Shown piece by piece: positions 17,656-27,440 of a stretch of DNA of 64,000 bases (its first letter is position 1; each line of letters starts with the position of its first letter). A model generated the notes under the pieces. The model saw only the letters and a program-made list of their open reading frames with translations, was not told the DNA's origin and did no database searches. This DNA is from Methylophilus glucosoxydans (GTDB lineage: Bacteria; Pseudomonadota; Gammaproteobacteria; Burkholderiales; Methylophilaceae): NCBI RefSeq assembly GCF_042676145.1, contig NZ_JBHTJW010000002.1, forward strand, positions 930,001 to 994,000, given 5' to 3'. A program made the translations under genes and the position numbers.

Positions 17656-18144
17656 ATGAGTAAAACCAGAATTGCCGTCTATCCAGGCACCTTTGATCCC
17701 ATCACCCTGGGGCATGAGGATATTGTGCGCAGGGCGGCCAAGCTGTTTGACCAAGTGATTGTGGCGGTGGCTGGCAGCACCAGCAAACAAACCTTGTTCA
17801 GCCTGCAAGAGCGGGTTGCGCTGGCAGAGTCGGTGTTTGCAGGTGATAACATCCGTGTGGTCGGCTTTGACGGTTTGCTCATGCAGTTTGTGCAGGCGCA
17901 GGGCGGGCAGATGGTGATCCGTGGCCTGCGTGCGGCCAGTGATTTTGAATATGAGTTTCAGTTGGCGGGCATGAACCGCAAGCTCTATCCCAAACTGGAA
18001 ACCCTGTTCATGACCCCGGCGGAAGAGTTCATGTTTATTTCCTCCAGCCTGGTGCGTGAAGTGGCGCGCCTGGGAGGCGATGTGAACCAGTTTGTTTCAC
18101 CTGGCGTCGAACGGGCAATCAAGCAAAAACTGGCGATCGCCTGA
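17656..18144 (+). CDS. coaD: Phosphopantetheine adenylyltransferase
   Basis: A 162-residue nucleotidyltransferase that makes dephospho-CoA from phosphopantetheine and ATP, the penultimate step of CoA synthesis. The nucleotide-binding motif TLGH follows YPGTFDPI at the N-terminus. The second ATP-binding motif ISSSLVREVA is near residue 128. Full length. It sits between rsmD and a YfhL-type ferredoxin, a gene order that is common in betaproteobacteria. Confidence 0.96.
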   Translation: MSKTRIAVYPGTFDPITLGHEDIVRRAAKLFDQVIVAVAGSTSKQTLFSLQERVALAESVFAGDNIRVVGFDGLLMQFVQAQGGQMVIRGLRAASDFEYEFQLAGMNRKLYPKLETLFMTPAEEFMFISSSLVREVARLGGDVNQFVSPGVERAIKQKLAIA

Positions 18145-18178
18145 GTGATGGCGCCTCTGTAGCGATGTAAAGAAAATC

Positions 18179-18433
18179 ATGGCTTTATTTATTACCGATG
18201 AATGTATTAACTGCGATGTGTGCGAGCCCGTGTGCCCGAATGAAGCCATCTCGCAAGGCGCAGAAATTTATGAAATCAACCCCGACTTGTGTACCGAGTG
18301 CGTCGGCCATTACGATAAACCGCAATGTCAGCAGGTCTGCCCGATCAGCTGCATTCCGCTAGACCCTGAGCGGCGCGAAACTAAGGAACAGTTGCTGGAG
18401 AAATATCAGCGCATTGTTGCCACGCGGGGTTAA
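18179..18433 (+). CDS. YfhL-family ferredoxin with two 4Fe-4S clusters
   Basis: An 84-residue bacterial ferredoxin. The first cluster motif is CINCDVCEPVCP. The second is CTECVGHYDKPQCQQVCP, with the seven- to eight-residue insertion between cysteines typical of the YfhL/Alvin type with low-potential clusters. A short helix follows (RRETKEQLLEKYQRIV). It probably carries low-potential electrons; the redox partner is unknown, though Fpr is encoded elsewhere in the window. It follows coaD by 34 bp. Confidence 0.92.
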   Translation: MALFITDECINCDVCEPVCPNEAISQGAEIYEINPDLCTECVGHYDKPQCQQVCPISCIPLDPERRETKEQLLEKYQRIVATRG

Positions 18434-18493
18434 GCCGAGTGGACCGGTTACGTCCACAACAGATTAAAAAAATCAGAGATCAAGGAGATATCA

Positions 18494-18901
18494 ATGCGGA
18501 TTTTACATACCATGTTGCGCGTGGGCGATATGCAACGTTCCATCGACTTTTATACCGGCGTACTGGGCATGAAATTAATCCGTACCCAGGATTATCCTGA
18601 CGGCGAGTTTACACTGGCGTTTGTCGGCTATGGTAACGAGTACGACCACACCGTGCTGGAGCTCACCTACAACTACGGCAAAACTAATTATGACATGGGC
18701 ACCGCCTATGGTCATATGGCGATTGAAGTGGATGACGCCTATCAAGCGTGTGAGCTGGTCAAGGCCAAGGGCGGTAAAGTGGTGCGCGAGGCGGGGCCCA
18801 TGAAACACGGCACCATCGTCATTGCTTTTATCGAAGACCCGGACGGCTATAAAATCGAATTCATCCAGAAAGGGACGATTGAATATCCCAAGCATGTCTA
18901 A
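18494..18901 (+). CDS. gloA: Lactoylglutathione lyase (glyoxalase I)
   Basis: A 135-residue metalloenzyme that converts the methylglyoxal-glutathione hemithioacetal to S-lactoylglutathione. The N-terminus RILHTMLRVGDMQRSIDFYT contains the first metal-ligand His. Other ligand residues fall in LELTYNYG, YGHMAIEVDD and KIEFIQK. Length matches the Ni-dependent bacterial GloA. The ribosome site is AAGGAG. The stop overlaps the start of the following small gene by 8 bp. Confidence 0.95.
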   Translation: MRILHTMLRVGDMQRSIDFYTGVLGMKLIRTQDYPDGEFTLAFVGYGNEYDHTVLELTYNYGKTNYDMGTAYGHMAIEVDDAYQACELVKAKGGKVVREAGPMKHGTIVIAFIEDPDGYKIEFIQKGTIEYPKHV

Positions 18902-19148
18902 CCGGACATTGTTATTGCAGGCAGTGAGGCTGGCGCAAGCCGGAGATTGGCATGCCGCACATCAGATTGCGCAGGCGTATAGTGACCCCACTGCCAACTG
19001 GATACATGCGGTATTGCATAAAATAGAAGGTGACCGTTGGAATAGTGAATACTGGTATGCCAGAACCGGCGGTCATCAGTATGCAGATTTTGACAGCGAC
19101 AGTGCGGCAGAGCTCGACGCGATCGCCCGCTGGCTGACGCCAGAATAG
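18894..19148 (+). CDS. Small hypothetical protein coupled to gloA
   Basis: An 84-residue protein whose ATG at 18894 lies inside the last codons of gloA. It is helical, with an Ala-rich first half (LLQAVRLAQAGDWHAAHQIA, TPR-like) and an aromatic stretch NSEYWYARTGGHQYADF. I do not recognise a named domain. The 8-bp overlap means it is translationally coupled with glyoxalase I and supports it as a real gene. It has no signal peptide and no membrane segment, so it should be cytoplasmic. Function unknown. Confidence 0.7.
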   Translation: MSNRTLLLQAVRLAQAGDWHAAHQIAQAYSDPTANWIHAVLHKIEGDRWNSEYWYARTGGHQYADFDSDSAAELDAIARWLTPE

Positions 19149-19155
19149 CGCTTAT

Positions 19156-19377
19156 TTACTTGTGCTCTTCGTCGCTGCCCTGGCGACCCGTTGTAAAAAT
19201 ACCCCACAGTGATTGCGTAAACAGCCCGATCACGGTCCCAAACAGGAATAGCAGCAAGCCGATGATCAGGCACATCAGCAGCAAAAAGCCATCCTGCAGC
19301 CAAACGCTCTGCGCGGCCAACGATTGCCAGACGGTCAGGATTTGTGCCATCCAATGATCGAGGTTGATGCATTTCAT
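19156..19377 (-). CDS. Small membrane protein of unknown function
   Basis: A 73-residue protein with one long hydrophobic segment (GFLLLMCLIIGLLLFLFGTV, residues about 30-50), a preceding amphipathic region and a charged end (GRQGSDEEHK). I start it at ATG 19377 because upstream residues in the frame look non-coding. No clear ribosome site precedes it, and a start nine codons later is possible. No family recognised. Confidence 0.45.
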   Translation of the reverse strand: MKCINLDHWMAQILTVWQSLAAQSVWLQDGFLLLMCLIIGLLLFLFGTVIGLFTQSLWGIFTTGRQGSDEEHK

Positions 19378-19700
19378 CTGTCTATTATGCCTCAGGAAAC
19401 GCCATGTGATGCATCGCTGCGGCGTCTTTGCTTGTGCAAATTTCCGCAAAACATCCATCAAACTCTGCGGCCTTGCCGTTTCAGGGCCTAATGGAAAGTC
19501 TGCGTTCAACGCGACTGTTGCCGATATGATTCGAGGCCCAAATCGGTGCACCGGTTTGCCTGTTGGCAGTGCATGGGAACCGCATCGTCTGAGCGGCTTG
19601 AGTTTCATTTCTTCCAATACGCTGATTTTAAAGTAAAAAAATCTTTTTTTTAGATGGCCTGCTTGTTGCTAGGGATAACCTAAGCTAGAGGAGAGGCATC
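19378..19700. other. Intergenic region before ppc
   Basis: About 320 bp without a supported gene. It contains the ppc ribosome site GAGGAGAGG about 6 bases before the ATG and an A/T-rich run at 19634-19652. I see no clear promoter hexamers, riboswitch or repeat. Confidence 0.5.
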
Positions 19701-22481
19701 ATGATAAAAAAACTTGCAGCCGACGCCATGCTAACGGCGGAAATGCGGCTGTCCAACAATATTCAGTTGTTAGGTGATTTACTTGATCAGGCCATTCTGG
19801 AGGTGGAGGGCGAAGCGGTTGCGCAGAAAATTGCCGCCATCCGGCAAGCCGCATTGCGTTTTCACCAGAATCATGACCAGCAGGCTTCGTTAGATCTTGA
19901 GCAGTTGCTCGCTGACCTGAGTCTGGAGCATACGGTGCGCGTGGTGCGTGCACTGGCTTATTTCAAACATCTGGTGAATCTGGCCGAAGATCTTTACGGG
20001 CAGGAACTCGGCCATTGCCAGCAAAATACACCTGCGCCTGGCATGTTGTCGCACACGCTGGCACAAATCAAGGCCTCTGGCATCGCGCCGCAAAAAATCC
20101 AGCAACTGCTTCAGGACGCACTGATCTCACCGGTGCTGACTGCGCATCCGACCGAGGTGCAGCGTAAAAGTGTGCTGGACATTGAGCAGCTGATTGCGGA
20201 GTTGCTGGGGCAGCGTGGGCACATGGTGTCTGAGCGCCAACTGGCACGCAACAAGCTATTGTTGCAAGGTGCGGTGTCGGCCTTGTGGCAAACCCGCATG
20301 ATGCGCTACTCCAAGCTCAGTGTGCTCAATGAGATTGAAAACGCACTGACCTATTACGAAAGTACCTTCTTACATGTGATCCCTGAAATCCTGCAGGATA
20401 TCGAGCGCGACCTGGCAGATTGGCTGCCCGGCATGGACTTGCCAGGTATTTTGCGCATGGGTAGCTGGATTGGTGGCGACCGTGACGGCAATCCGTTTGT
20501 GAATGGCACCACCTTGCGCGACAGTGTGCGCCTGCAGGCCACCACCTTGTTCAAGTTCTATCTGCAAGAGCTGGCCGCGCTCAAGCGCGAGCTGGCTGTG
20601 TCCACGCGCGTGGTTGGTGTGGATGACGCAGTGTTGGCCTTGGCGAAAGCTTCGCGCGACCAGTCATCGCATCGGCTGGATGAACCCTACCGGCTCGCGC
20701 TTAATGGCGTGCATGACCGTTTGCTGGTGACCGCCAGCCATTTGCTACCCGATGCCAGCTGGAGTTTGCCGGAAGAAGTCGGCAACGAGCCTTACGAAGA
20801 TCCTGAGGCCTTGCTGCACCCCTTGCAGACCATTGCCGATTCTTTGCGCCGTCACCATGGCGAGGCCTTGATTTATCCGCGGCTGGGCAAGTTGATTAAA
20901 GCCATCGTCACGTTTGGGTTTCATTTGGCCACCGTGGATATCCGCCAGTCCTCTGACGTGCATGAAGCGGTGATTAGCGAGCTGTTACATAAGGCGGGCT
21001 ACGATTTTGACTACGCCAGTTTTAACGAGGAAGAGAAAATCGGCCTTTTGCTCGAAGAACTGAAGCAACCGCGCCTGCTGTTTTCGCCTTTTCAGCAATA
21101 TTCCGAGCTGGTGCACAAGGAAATCGGCGTGCTGGAAGCCGTACGCGAGGTGCGCCAGCGCTTTGGTGAGCATGCGGTACGCCAGTATATTATTTCGCAC
21201 ACTGAAACCTTGTCTGACCTGCTGGAAGTGGCCTTGCTGCAACGTGAGGCTGGCTTGTTGCGCGGCGTGTGGGGCTCGGCCAATATTCAGGTTGATCTGA
21301 ATATCGTGCCACTGTTTGAAACCATTGCCGACTTGCGCGACGCGCCCATGATCATGGGCAAATGGCTGAGCCTGATCGGCATCCGGCATGTGATCCGTTT
21401 CCAGGGCAATGAGCAGGAAGTCATGCTGGGCTATTCGGACAGCAACAAGGATGGCGGTTTTTTGACCTCGAACTGGGAGTTGTATAAAGCGGAAATTTCG
21501 CTGGTGGAACTGTTTAACCAGGCCAACGTCAAGTTGCGCCTGTTCCATGGCCGTGGCGGCACGGTTGGCCGCGGCGGTGGCCCAACCTATCAGGCCATCA
21601 TGGCGCAACCCATCGGCACCGTCGATGGCCAGATTCGCCTGACCGAACAGGGCGAAATCATCTCCACGCGTTATGCAGACCCGGTGGTCGGCCGCCAGCA
21701 TCTGGAAACCCTGATTGCGGCGACGCTGGATGCCACCTTGTTCCCGGCCGACCAGCTGGAGCCCGCCAAACGGCGTGCGTTTGAAAGCGTGATGGAAGCC
21801 CTCTCAGCCACGGCGATGACCAGCTACCGTAGCCTGGTTTATGAAACCCCGGGCTTTGCCGATTACTTTTTCAATACCACGCCGATTGAGGAAATTGCCG
21901 GACTCAATCTGGGTAGCCGGCCCGCCGCGCGCAAATCGACGCGACGGATTGAGGATTTAAGGGCGATTCCGTGGGGATTCTCATGGGGGCAGTGCCGCTT
22001 GCTGCTGCCAGGCTGGTATGGTCTGGGCAGCGCCATTCACCAGTTTTTAGCGCACGACCCAGCCTTGAAGCAGGCGCGTCTGGAAATGTTGCTGGAGATG
22101 CAGGCACACTGGCCGCTGTTTAATACCCTGATCAACAACGTCGATATGGTGCTGGCCAAAACCGACCTGATCGTGGCCCGCCATTATGCCCATTTGCTGG
22201 CTGACAAGGCCTTGCGCGAAGAAATTTTCAGCCGCATTGCGCATGAACACAAGCTGACCACCGACGCGGTCAATCTGCTGCTGGGCACCACGCAACGTCT
22301 GGCCACTCAGCCGGTCATCGCCAAGTCCATTCGCGACCGCTTGCCCTATCTGGATCCGCTCAATCACTTGCAGGTGGAAATGATACAGCGTTACCGCAAT
22401 GGAGAAACCGATGAAAAACTCAAGTGGGCCATTCCGCTGACCATTAATGGCATTGCTACCAGTTTGCGCAATACAGGTTAA
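19701..22481 (+). CDS. ppc: Phosphoenolpyruvate carboxylase
   Basis: A 926-residue enzyme that fixes bicarbonate onto PEP to give oxaloacetate, the main anaplerotic CO2-fixing step. Signature motifs are LTAHPTEVQRKSV (residues 146-158, catalytic His), GSWIGGDRDGNPFV, LGYSDSNKDGGF, and FHGRGGTVGRGGGPTY with the catalytic Arg/Gly loop. It ends in the usual -RNTG. Full length for the bacterial enzyme. Its substrate is bicarbonate, so the DAB inorganic-carbon transporter 22 kb downstream is a plausible functional partner. Confidence 0.97.
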   Translation: MIKKLAADAMLTAEMRLSNNIQLLGDLLDQAILEVEGEAVAQKIAAIRQAALRFHQNHDQQASLDLEQLLADLSLEHTVRVVRALAYFKHLVNLAEDLYGQELGHCQQNTPAPGMLSHTLAQIKASGIAPQKIQQLLQDALISPVLTAHPTEVQRKSVLDIEQLIAELLGQRGHMVSERQLARNKLLLQGAVSALWQTRMMRYSKLSVLNEIENALTYYESTFLHVIPEILQDIERDLADWLPGMDLPGILRMGSWIGGDRDGNPFVNGTTLRDSVRLQATTLFKFYLQELAALKRELAVSTRVVGVDDAVLALAKASRDQSSHRLDEPYRLALNGVHDRLLVTASHLLPDASWSLPEEVGNEPYEDPEALLHPLQTIADSLRRHHGEALIYPRLGKLIKAIVTFGFHLATVDIRQSSDVHEAVISELLHKAGYDFDYASFNEEEKIGLLLEELKQPRLLFSPFQQYSELVHKEIGVLEAVREVRQRFGEHAVRQYIISHTETLSDLLEVALLQREAGLLRGVWGSANIQVDLNIVPLFETIADLRDAPMIMGKWLSLIGIRHVIRFQGNEQEVMLGYSDSNKDGGFLTSNWELYKAEISLVELFNQANVKLRLFHGRGGTVGRGGGPTYQAIMAQPIGTVDGQIRLTEQGEIISTRYADPVVGRQHLETLIAATLDATLFPADQLEPAKRRAFESVMEALSATAMTSYRSLVYETPGFADYFFNTTPIEEIAGLNLGSRPAARKSTRRIEDLRAIPWGFSWGQCRLLLPGWYGLGSAIHQFLAHDPALKQARLEMLLEMQAHWPLFNTLINNVDMVLAKTDLIVARHYAHLLADKALREEIFSRIAHEHKLTTDAVNLLLGTTQRLATQPVIAKSIRDRLPYLDPLNHLQVEMIQRYRNGETDEKLKWAIPLTINGIATSLRNTG

Positions 22482-22502
22482 GGCCTGATAGGCAGATACA
22501 AC

Positions 22503-22577
22503 GCAGGACAAGCTGGGCTTGTCCTGCGGGGCGCCTCTGCTTAGACAATGATGCTAAAACGCCAAGCGTTGCATCAT
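22503..22577. terminator. Two stem-loops between convergent ppc and csbD
   Basis: The first is an 11-bp perfect stem GCAGGACAAGC / GCTTGTCCTGC (22503-22527). The second pairs ATGATGC with GCATCAT and AACGC with GCGTT (22548-22577). Neither has a long T tract on the plus strand. They probably end or stabilise the two convergent transcripts. Confidence 0.55.
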
Positions 22578-22600
22578 GCTAAGTGGGTATGGCACAGGCC

Positions 22601-22804
22601 TTAGTGGCGGTGTTTGTCTTCCCAGGCTTTGAGCTGTTTCTCGGCTTCATCCTTGGTGATGCCATAGCGTTCCTGGATTTTGCCTGCGACCTGGTCGCGT
22701 TTGCCTTCGATCACATCCAAGTCATCATTGGTCAGTTTTCCCCATTGTTCTTTGACTTTGCCTTTAAGCTGCTTCCAGTTGCCTTCGAAAATGTCTTTGT
22801 TCAT
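22601..22804 (-). CDS. CsbD-family stress-related protein
   Basis: A 67-residue, highly charged, helical protein. MNKDIFEGNWKQLKGKVKEQ with the following WGKLTNDD and VIEGKRDQVAGKIQERYG is the defining CsbD/YjbJ pattern. A good AGGAG site precedes the ATG. Family members are abundant small cytoplasmic proteins induced by general or envelope stress in other bacteria, with no known molecular activity. It is a single gene. Confidence 0.9.
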   Translation of the reverse strand: MNKDIFEGNWKQLKGKVKEQWGKLTNDDLDVIEGKRDQVAGKIQERYGITKDEAEKQLKAWEDKHRH

Positions 22805-23030
22805 CTCGAGTCTCCTATGATTACATTCTTGATTTAGATCGTTGTGTCAGTCGATGTACATGCCATCGACCTGAGTGCATCTTAAAGGCAAGCTTGCCCG
22901 GGTTCAGTCGGCCATGCCCGCATTTTTGGGTCGGATTTGGCTGACAAACTGTTGAGGGGCGCCTGGGTTGAGTTGCGCTTTCAATGTGGGCAGGTATCGC
23001 GATGCCATTAAAAGCTGTTAAGATGCGGCC

Positions 23031-24329
23031 ATGAAGAATGACACCTTTTTCAGCGCGCTCGCGCGGCGCCTGCCTTATGAGTTTTGGATAGGCTGGCGCT
23101 ATACACGCGCCAAACGCAACAATCACTTTATTTCGTTTATCTCCCTCACCAGCATGATAGGCATTGCCCTCGGTGTGATGGCCCTGATTGTCGTGTTGTC
23201 GGTCATGAACGGCTTTCAGGATGAGCTCAGAAAGCGCATTTTAGGCGTGGCTTCGCATATTGAAGTGCGTAGCTTTGAAGCCGGGTTGCCGGACTGGCAG
23301 CATTTGCAGCAGCAGATAGAACAGATTCCGGCCAAGGCGGTTGCCAGCCCCATCACCGGTGTGGCGCCTTACATCATGGCGCAAGGCATGTTGACGCATG
23401 ACGAAGCGGTGCAGGGCTTGCTGATTCGTGGCGTGTTACCTTCACAGGAAGGCAAAGTTTCTGACCTGGCAACCCAGATGAAAATTGGCAAGCTGACCGA
23501 TTTGCAGCCAGGCCAATTCAATATTGTATTGGGGGCAGACCTGGCGCTGGCGCTGGGCGTGCGTGTTGGCGACAAGGTGGTGTTGATGGCGCCGCAAGGG
23601 CAGGTGACTCCGGCGGGATTGGTGCCACGCATTAAGCAATTTACCGTGGCCGGGATTTTTCAGGTTGGCATGTATGAGTATGATGCGGGCCTGGCCTTGA
23701 TTCATTTGGACGATGCGGCCAAGCTCTACCGGCTGGGTGATCAGGTTTCTGGTTTGCGACTCAAGCTGGATGACTTGTTTATGGCCGACCGCGTCAGCCG
23801 CGAGCTGGTGCAGGCGCTGGGACCCAATTATTACGTCACTGACTGGACCCAGCAACATGCCAATTTCTTTAAGGCGATCCAGCTCGAAAAACGAGTGATG
23901 TTTATTATTTTGGCGCTGATCGTGGCGGTGGCAGCATTTAATATTGTCTCTACACTGGTGATGGCGGTAACTGACAAACGTGCGGATATTGCCATCCTGC
24001 GCACCATGGGCGCAACCCCGCAAAGCATACGCAAAATGTTTGTGGTGCAAGGCGCGATGATAGGCATTATCGGCACCTTGTCGGGGGCGGTGCTTGGCGT
24101 GTTGTTGGCCCTCAATATCGAGACTGTGGTGCCCTGGATTGAACATACTTTTAATGTGCAGTTTTTGTCCAAAGACGTGTATTACATCAGTGATTTGCCT
24201 TCCAAGCTGATGTGGTCGGATGTGTCGGCGATTGTGGGCCTGTCTATCCTGCTCAGTCTGGTCGCGACCTTGTATCCCAGTGCCCGTGCGGCGAGTATGA
24301 ATCCGGCGGAGGCCTTGCGTTATGAGTAA
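23031..24329 (+). CDS. lolC: Lipoprotein-releasing ABC transporter permease (LolC/LolE type)
   Basis: A 432-residue inner-membrane permease that extracts outer-membrane lipoproteins for transfer to LolA. The N-terminus PYEFWIGWRYTRAKRNNHFI is diagnostic, followed by the first membrane segment. A large periplasmic domain (about 60-280) precedes three C-terminal segments. IAILRTMGATPQSIRKMFVVQG is the FtsX-domain coupling motif. Only one permease gene is present beside lolD, so the transporter may be a homodimer (the LolF-type arrangement) unless a second permease lies elsewhere. The lolD start overlaps its stop by 8 bp. Confidence 0.93.
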   Translation: MKNDTFFSALARRLPYEFWIGWRYTRAKRNNHFISFISLTSMIGIALGVMALIVVLSVMNGFQDELRKRILGVASHIEVRSFEAGLPDWQHLQQQIEQIPAKAVASPITGVAPYIMAQGMLTHDEAVQGLLIRGVLPSQEGKVSDLATQMKIGKLTDLQPGQFNIVLGADLALALGVRVGDKVVLMAPQGQVTPAGLVPRIKQFTVAGIFQVGMYEYDAGLALIHLDDAAKLYRLGDQVSGLRLKLDDLFMADRVSRELVQALGPNYYVTDWTQQHANFFKAIQLEKRVMFIILALIVAVAAFNIVSTLVMAVTDKRADIAILRTMGATPQSIRKMFVVQGAMIGIIGTLSGAVLGVLLALNIETVVPWIEHTFNVQFLSKDVYYISDLPSKLMWSDVSAIVGLSILLSLVATLYPSARAASMNPAEALRYE

Positions 24330-25026
24330 TTGGGTATTGCAGTGCCAGGGCTTGGCCAAGCGGTATGAAGCGCTGGATACCTCGGTGCTGACCGGGGTCG
24401 ACTTGCAACTGGCGGCAGGTGATCATGTGGCGATTGTTGGCGCTTCGGGCAGTGGTAAAAGTACCTTGTTGCATTTGCTGGGCGGTCTGGACGCGCCTAC
24501 GCATGGCGAGGTGCAGTGGCTGGGCAAGCCGTTAACCAGGCTCTCCGAAGTTGAAAAAAGTGCCATGCGTAACCAGTATCTGGGCTTTGTCTATCAGTTT
24601 CATCACTTGCTGCCAGAGTTCAGTGCGCTGGAAAATGTGGCCATGCCGCTACTGATTCGTCGCATGCCACGGGCGCAGGCGCTGGAAAAGGCTGCACATT
24701 ACTTGACGCAGGTCGGTCTGGCGCATCGTCTGCAACATACCCCTGGTGAGTTGTCAGGCGGTGAGCGTCAGCGCGCGGCCCTGGCCCGTGCATTAGTCAC
24801 TCAGCCACGCTGCATATTGGCCGATGAACCAACCGGCAACCTGGACCGGCAAACGGCACAACAAGTGTTTGAGTTACTGTTGCAGATCCAGGCGCAACAG
24901 GGCACTGCGCTGGTGGTCGTGACTCATGATCTGTCGCTGGCGGCACGCATGCATCAGCAATATCGTTTGCAGGATGGGCGCTTGCAACCCCTGTTGCCGG
25001 ACGCACAAGGACTGGCTGACGAGTAG
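24322..25026 (+). CDS. lolD: Lipoprotein-releasing ABC transporter ATPase LolD
   Basis: A 234-residue ATPase energising lipoprotein release. Walker A is GASGSGKST, the Q-loop region is GFVYQFHHLLPEFSALENVA (a LolD hallmark), the signature is LSGGERQRAALARAL, and Walker B is CILADEPTGNLD. The gene overlaps lolC by 8 bp, and comEC begins 5 bp after its stop. Confidence 0.95.
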   Translation: MSNWVLQCQGLAKRYEALDTSVLTGVDLQLAAGDHVAIVGASGSGKSTLLHLLGGLDAPTHGEVQWLGKPLTRLSEVEKSAMRNQYLGFVYQFHHLLPEFSALENVAMPLLIRRMPRAQALEKAAHYLTQVGLAHRLQHTPGELSGGERQRAALARALVTQPRCILADEPTGNLDRQTAQQVFELLLQIQAQQGTALVVVTHDLSLAARMHQQYRLQDGRLQPLLPDAQGLADE

Positions 25027-25031
25027 CCGTC

Positions 25032-27440
25032 ATGTTGCCGGGCGCCACACTGGGATTATTATTCGGTGTCTGGCTGTTTCAGCAACAAGCGCAATTATGG
25101 TCGCTCCCGGTTTGGCTGGGCTGGCTAGCAGCCTTGGGACTGGTCGCGCTACTGGCGAACAGTCGCCATATCGGGGGTGTCAGGCTAACCTCAGCGGTTC
25201 GCCTTTTTTGCCGTCGGCTTGGCTGTATTTTGCTGGTGGCTGCCATCGGCTTTGCCTGGGCGCAGGCGCGCGCGGCCTGGCGCTTGCAAACGGCTCTGTC
25301 TCAGGCGTGTGAACAACAGCCACTCAAGATTCAAGCTGTGATTGTGAGCGTGCCAGCGCGCGATGCACGAGGCCAGCATGTGGATGTTGCCGTTGAGCGC
25401 ACCTTCAACGCACATTGCCCGTTGCCCCCCAGGCTGCGCTTGCATCTCTACGAGCAGTCATATCGTCATGCCCCGGCCACGTCGCGCAATGCTTTACCGT
25501 TATTACAAGCAGGAGAGCGCTGGCAATTCACCGTCAAGCTCAAACGACCCCATGCCACGCGCAATCCGCATGGTTTTGATTATGCTGCCTGGTGCCTGGC
25601 CAACCAAGTCGGCGCGGCAGGCTCTATAGTCTCCAAAGCACCGATGCGCAAGCTGCAAGCCATGGTCTGGCAACCCGCTGCCATGGTTGCGCACTGGCGA
25701 GCGCTGGTGGGGGAGCGAATCCAGCAGGTGCTGGGACCCAGCCCGGCCAGTGGCGTCCTGCGCGCTTTGGTTATCGGTGATGATAGCCAGATCTCGCGTG
25801 CGGACTGGCAATTGTTTGTCGATACCGGGATTAATCATTTAATCAGTATTTCTGGCCTGCATATTACGATGCTGGCTGGCCTCGGTTATTTATTGACGGG
25901 CTGGGTGTGGCGAAAGCAACCGCGCTGGGCGCTATATGTGCCCTCCACACTGGCGGCCCGGGTGGGTGGGGCGTTAGTGGCGGTGGTTTATTCCGCCCTG
26001 GCCGGATTTTCCATTCCGACACAGCGTACCTTATGGATGTTGCTGACCATGCTAGGCATGCTCAGTCTGCGCCGCCAACTCCCTTTTTCCTGGATACTCA
26101 GTGTGGCACTCTGGGTGGTCGTCGTGCTGGATCCCTGGGCGGTGCTGGCGCCGGGTTTCTGGTTGTCTTTTGGCGCAGTGGCCTTGCTCGCCTTTGGCAT
26201 GGGCGGACGCTTGCGTCCACCGAGTGCCTGGCGGGCCGCGGTGCATACACAGAGCATGATTACGCTGGCCTTTGTGCCTATCCTGATCCTATTGTTTAAC
26301 CAGGTGTCTCTGGTGTCCCCGTTTGCCAATGCTCTGGCGATTCCACTGGTTAGCCTGGGCGTGGTGCCACTGGCGATTGCCGGCGCTATGTTGCCGGTGG
26401 ATGCCTTGTTAATGCTGGCAGCACAGCTGTGGCAGGGACTGGCCTGGCTATTACATTGGTTCAGCCAATTATCCTGGGCAGTCTGGTATCTGCCTACACC
26501 GTCACTGTCTGCCTGGCTGCTGGCAATGTTAGGCATGCTGGTGTTACTGTTACCCAAAGGCTGGCCATTACGCTGGTTTGGGCTGCTACTCTGGTTGCCT
26601 TTATGCTTGCCTGCCCCGTCAGTGCTCAAGCCAGGGGACATGCGCGTCACTGTGCTGGATATCGGCCAGGGCTTGAGTGTGCTGGTGCAAACGGCTAGCC
26701 ATGCCATGCTCTACGATGCGGGGCCGGTCTATCATGAAGACAGTGATGCCGGTCAACGGATTGTGCTGCCTTATTTGCGCCACTTGGGCCTGTCCCGGCT
26801 GGATTTGGCGGTGGTCTCGCATGACGATAATGATCATGTCGGTGGCATGGCCTCGGTGCTGGCTGGCGTGCCAGCCACACACTTGTTAAGCTCACTCGGC
26901 ACAGACGCGGCTTTTTTTGAGCAACTGCAGGCGATTCCGCAGGCGGCAAGCATGCCACATCTTGCTTGCCAGGCCGGACAGCATTGGCAATGGGACCAGG
27001 TCAGTTTCAAGGTGCTTTATCCTTTGGCGCAACCAGAAACTCCCCTTAAAGATAACGATAAAAGCTGTGTGATTCAGGTGATCTCTGCCCATGGCAGTCT
27101 GTTATTGACAGGGGATATCGAACAATATGGTGAGCAACGGTTGCTGGAGCAGTCTGGGAAAAATCTGGCTTCTACGGTGATGACCATGCCGCATCATGGC
27201 AGCAAAACCTCCTCCAGTCCTGCGTTTGTCCAGGCGGTAAAACCCAGCATCGCGATTGCCACGGTGGGCTATCTTAACCGGTTCGGCCACCCCAAGCAGG
27301 CGGTGTTATCACGCTACGAAGCGATAGACAGTCAACGCTATCGCTCAGATCAGCATGGCGCGGTGATGCTGGATTTTACACAGGGCAATCACCCAACGGT
27401 CTTGACCTGGCGCCAGGTTGAGCCGCATTATTGGGATTGA
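25032..27440 (+). CDS. comEC: DNA uptake channel ComEC/Rec2
   Basis: An 802-residue inner-membrane protein that carries single-stranded DNA into the cytoplasm during natural transformation. It has an N-terminal DUF4131-type region with membrane segments, a central competence domain (LINHLISISGLHITMLAGLG, about residue 280) with many membrane helices, and a C-terminal metallo-beta-lactamase-like domain (VLDIGQGLSVLVQT, SHDDNDHVGGM, MPHHGSKTSSS). Full three-domain form, so probably functional. It follows lolD by 5 bp and may share its transcript. No other competence gene is in the window. Confidence 0.93.
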   Translation: MLPGATLGLLFGVWLFQQQAQLWSLPVWLGWLAALGLVALLANSRHIGGVRLTSAVRLFCRRLGCILLVAAIGFAWAQARAAWRLQTALSQACEQQPLKIQAVIVSVPARDARGQHVDVAVERTFNAHCPLPPRLRLHLYEQSYRHAPATSRNALPLLQAGERWQFTVKLKRPHATRNPHGFDYAAWCLANQVGAAGSIVSKAPMRKLQAMVWQPAAMVAHWRALVGERIQQVLGPSPASGVLRALVIGDDSQISRADWQLFVDTGINHLISISGLHITMLAGLGYLLTGWVWRKQPRWALYVPSTLAARVGGALVAVVYSALAGFSIPTQRTLWMLLTMLGMLSLRRQLPFSWILSVALWVVVVLDPWAVLAPGFWLSFGAVALLAFGMGGRLRPPSAWRAAVHTQSMITLAFVPILILLFNQVSLVSPFANALAIPLVSLGVVPLAIAGAMLPVDALLMLAAQLWQGLAWLLHWFSQLSWAVWYLPTPSLSAWLLAMLGMLVLLLPKGWPLRWFGLLLWLPLCLPAPSVLKPGDMRVTVLDIGQGLSVLVQTASHAMLYDAGPVYHEDSDAGQRIVLPYLRHLGLSRLDLAVVSHDDNDHVGGMASVLAGVPATHLLSSLGTDAAFFEQLQAIPQAASMPHLACQAGQHWQWDQVSFKVLYPLAQPETPLKDNDKSCVIQVISAHGSLLLTGDIEQYGEQRLLEQSGKNLASTVMTMPHHGSKTSSSPAFVQAVKPSIAIATVGYLNRFGHPKQAVLSRYEAIDSQRYRSDQHGAVMLDFTQGNHPTVLTWRQVEPHYWD

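Noticed and set aside
20985..21701. A 238-codon minus-strand frame inside ppc
   Set aside because: It is the shadow of a strongly conserved gene on the other strand and shows no protein family features.
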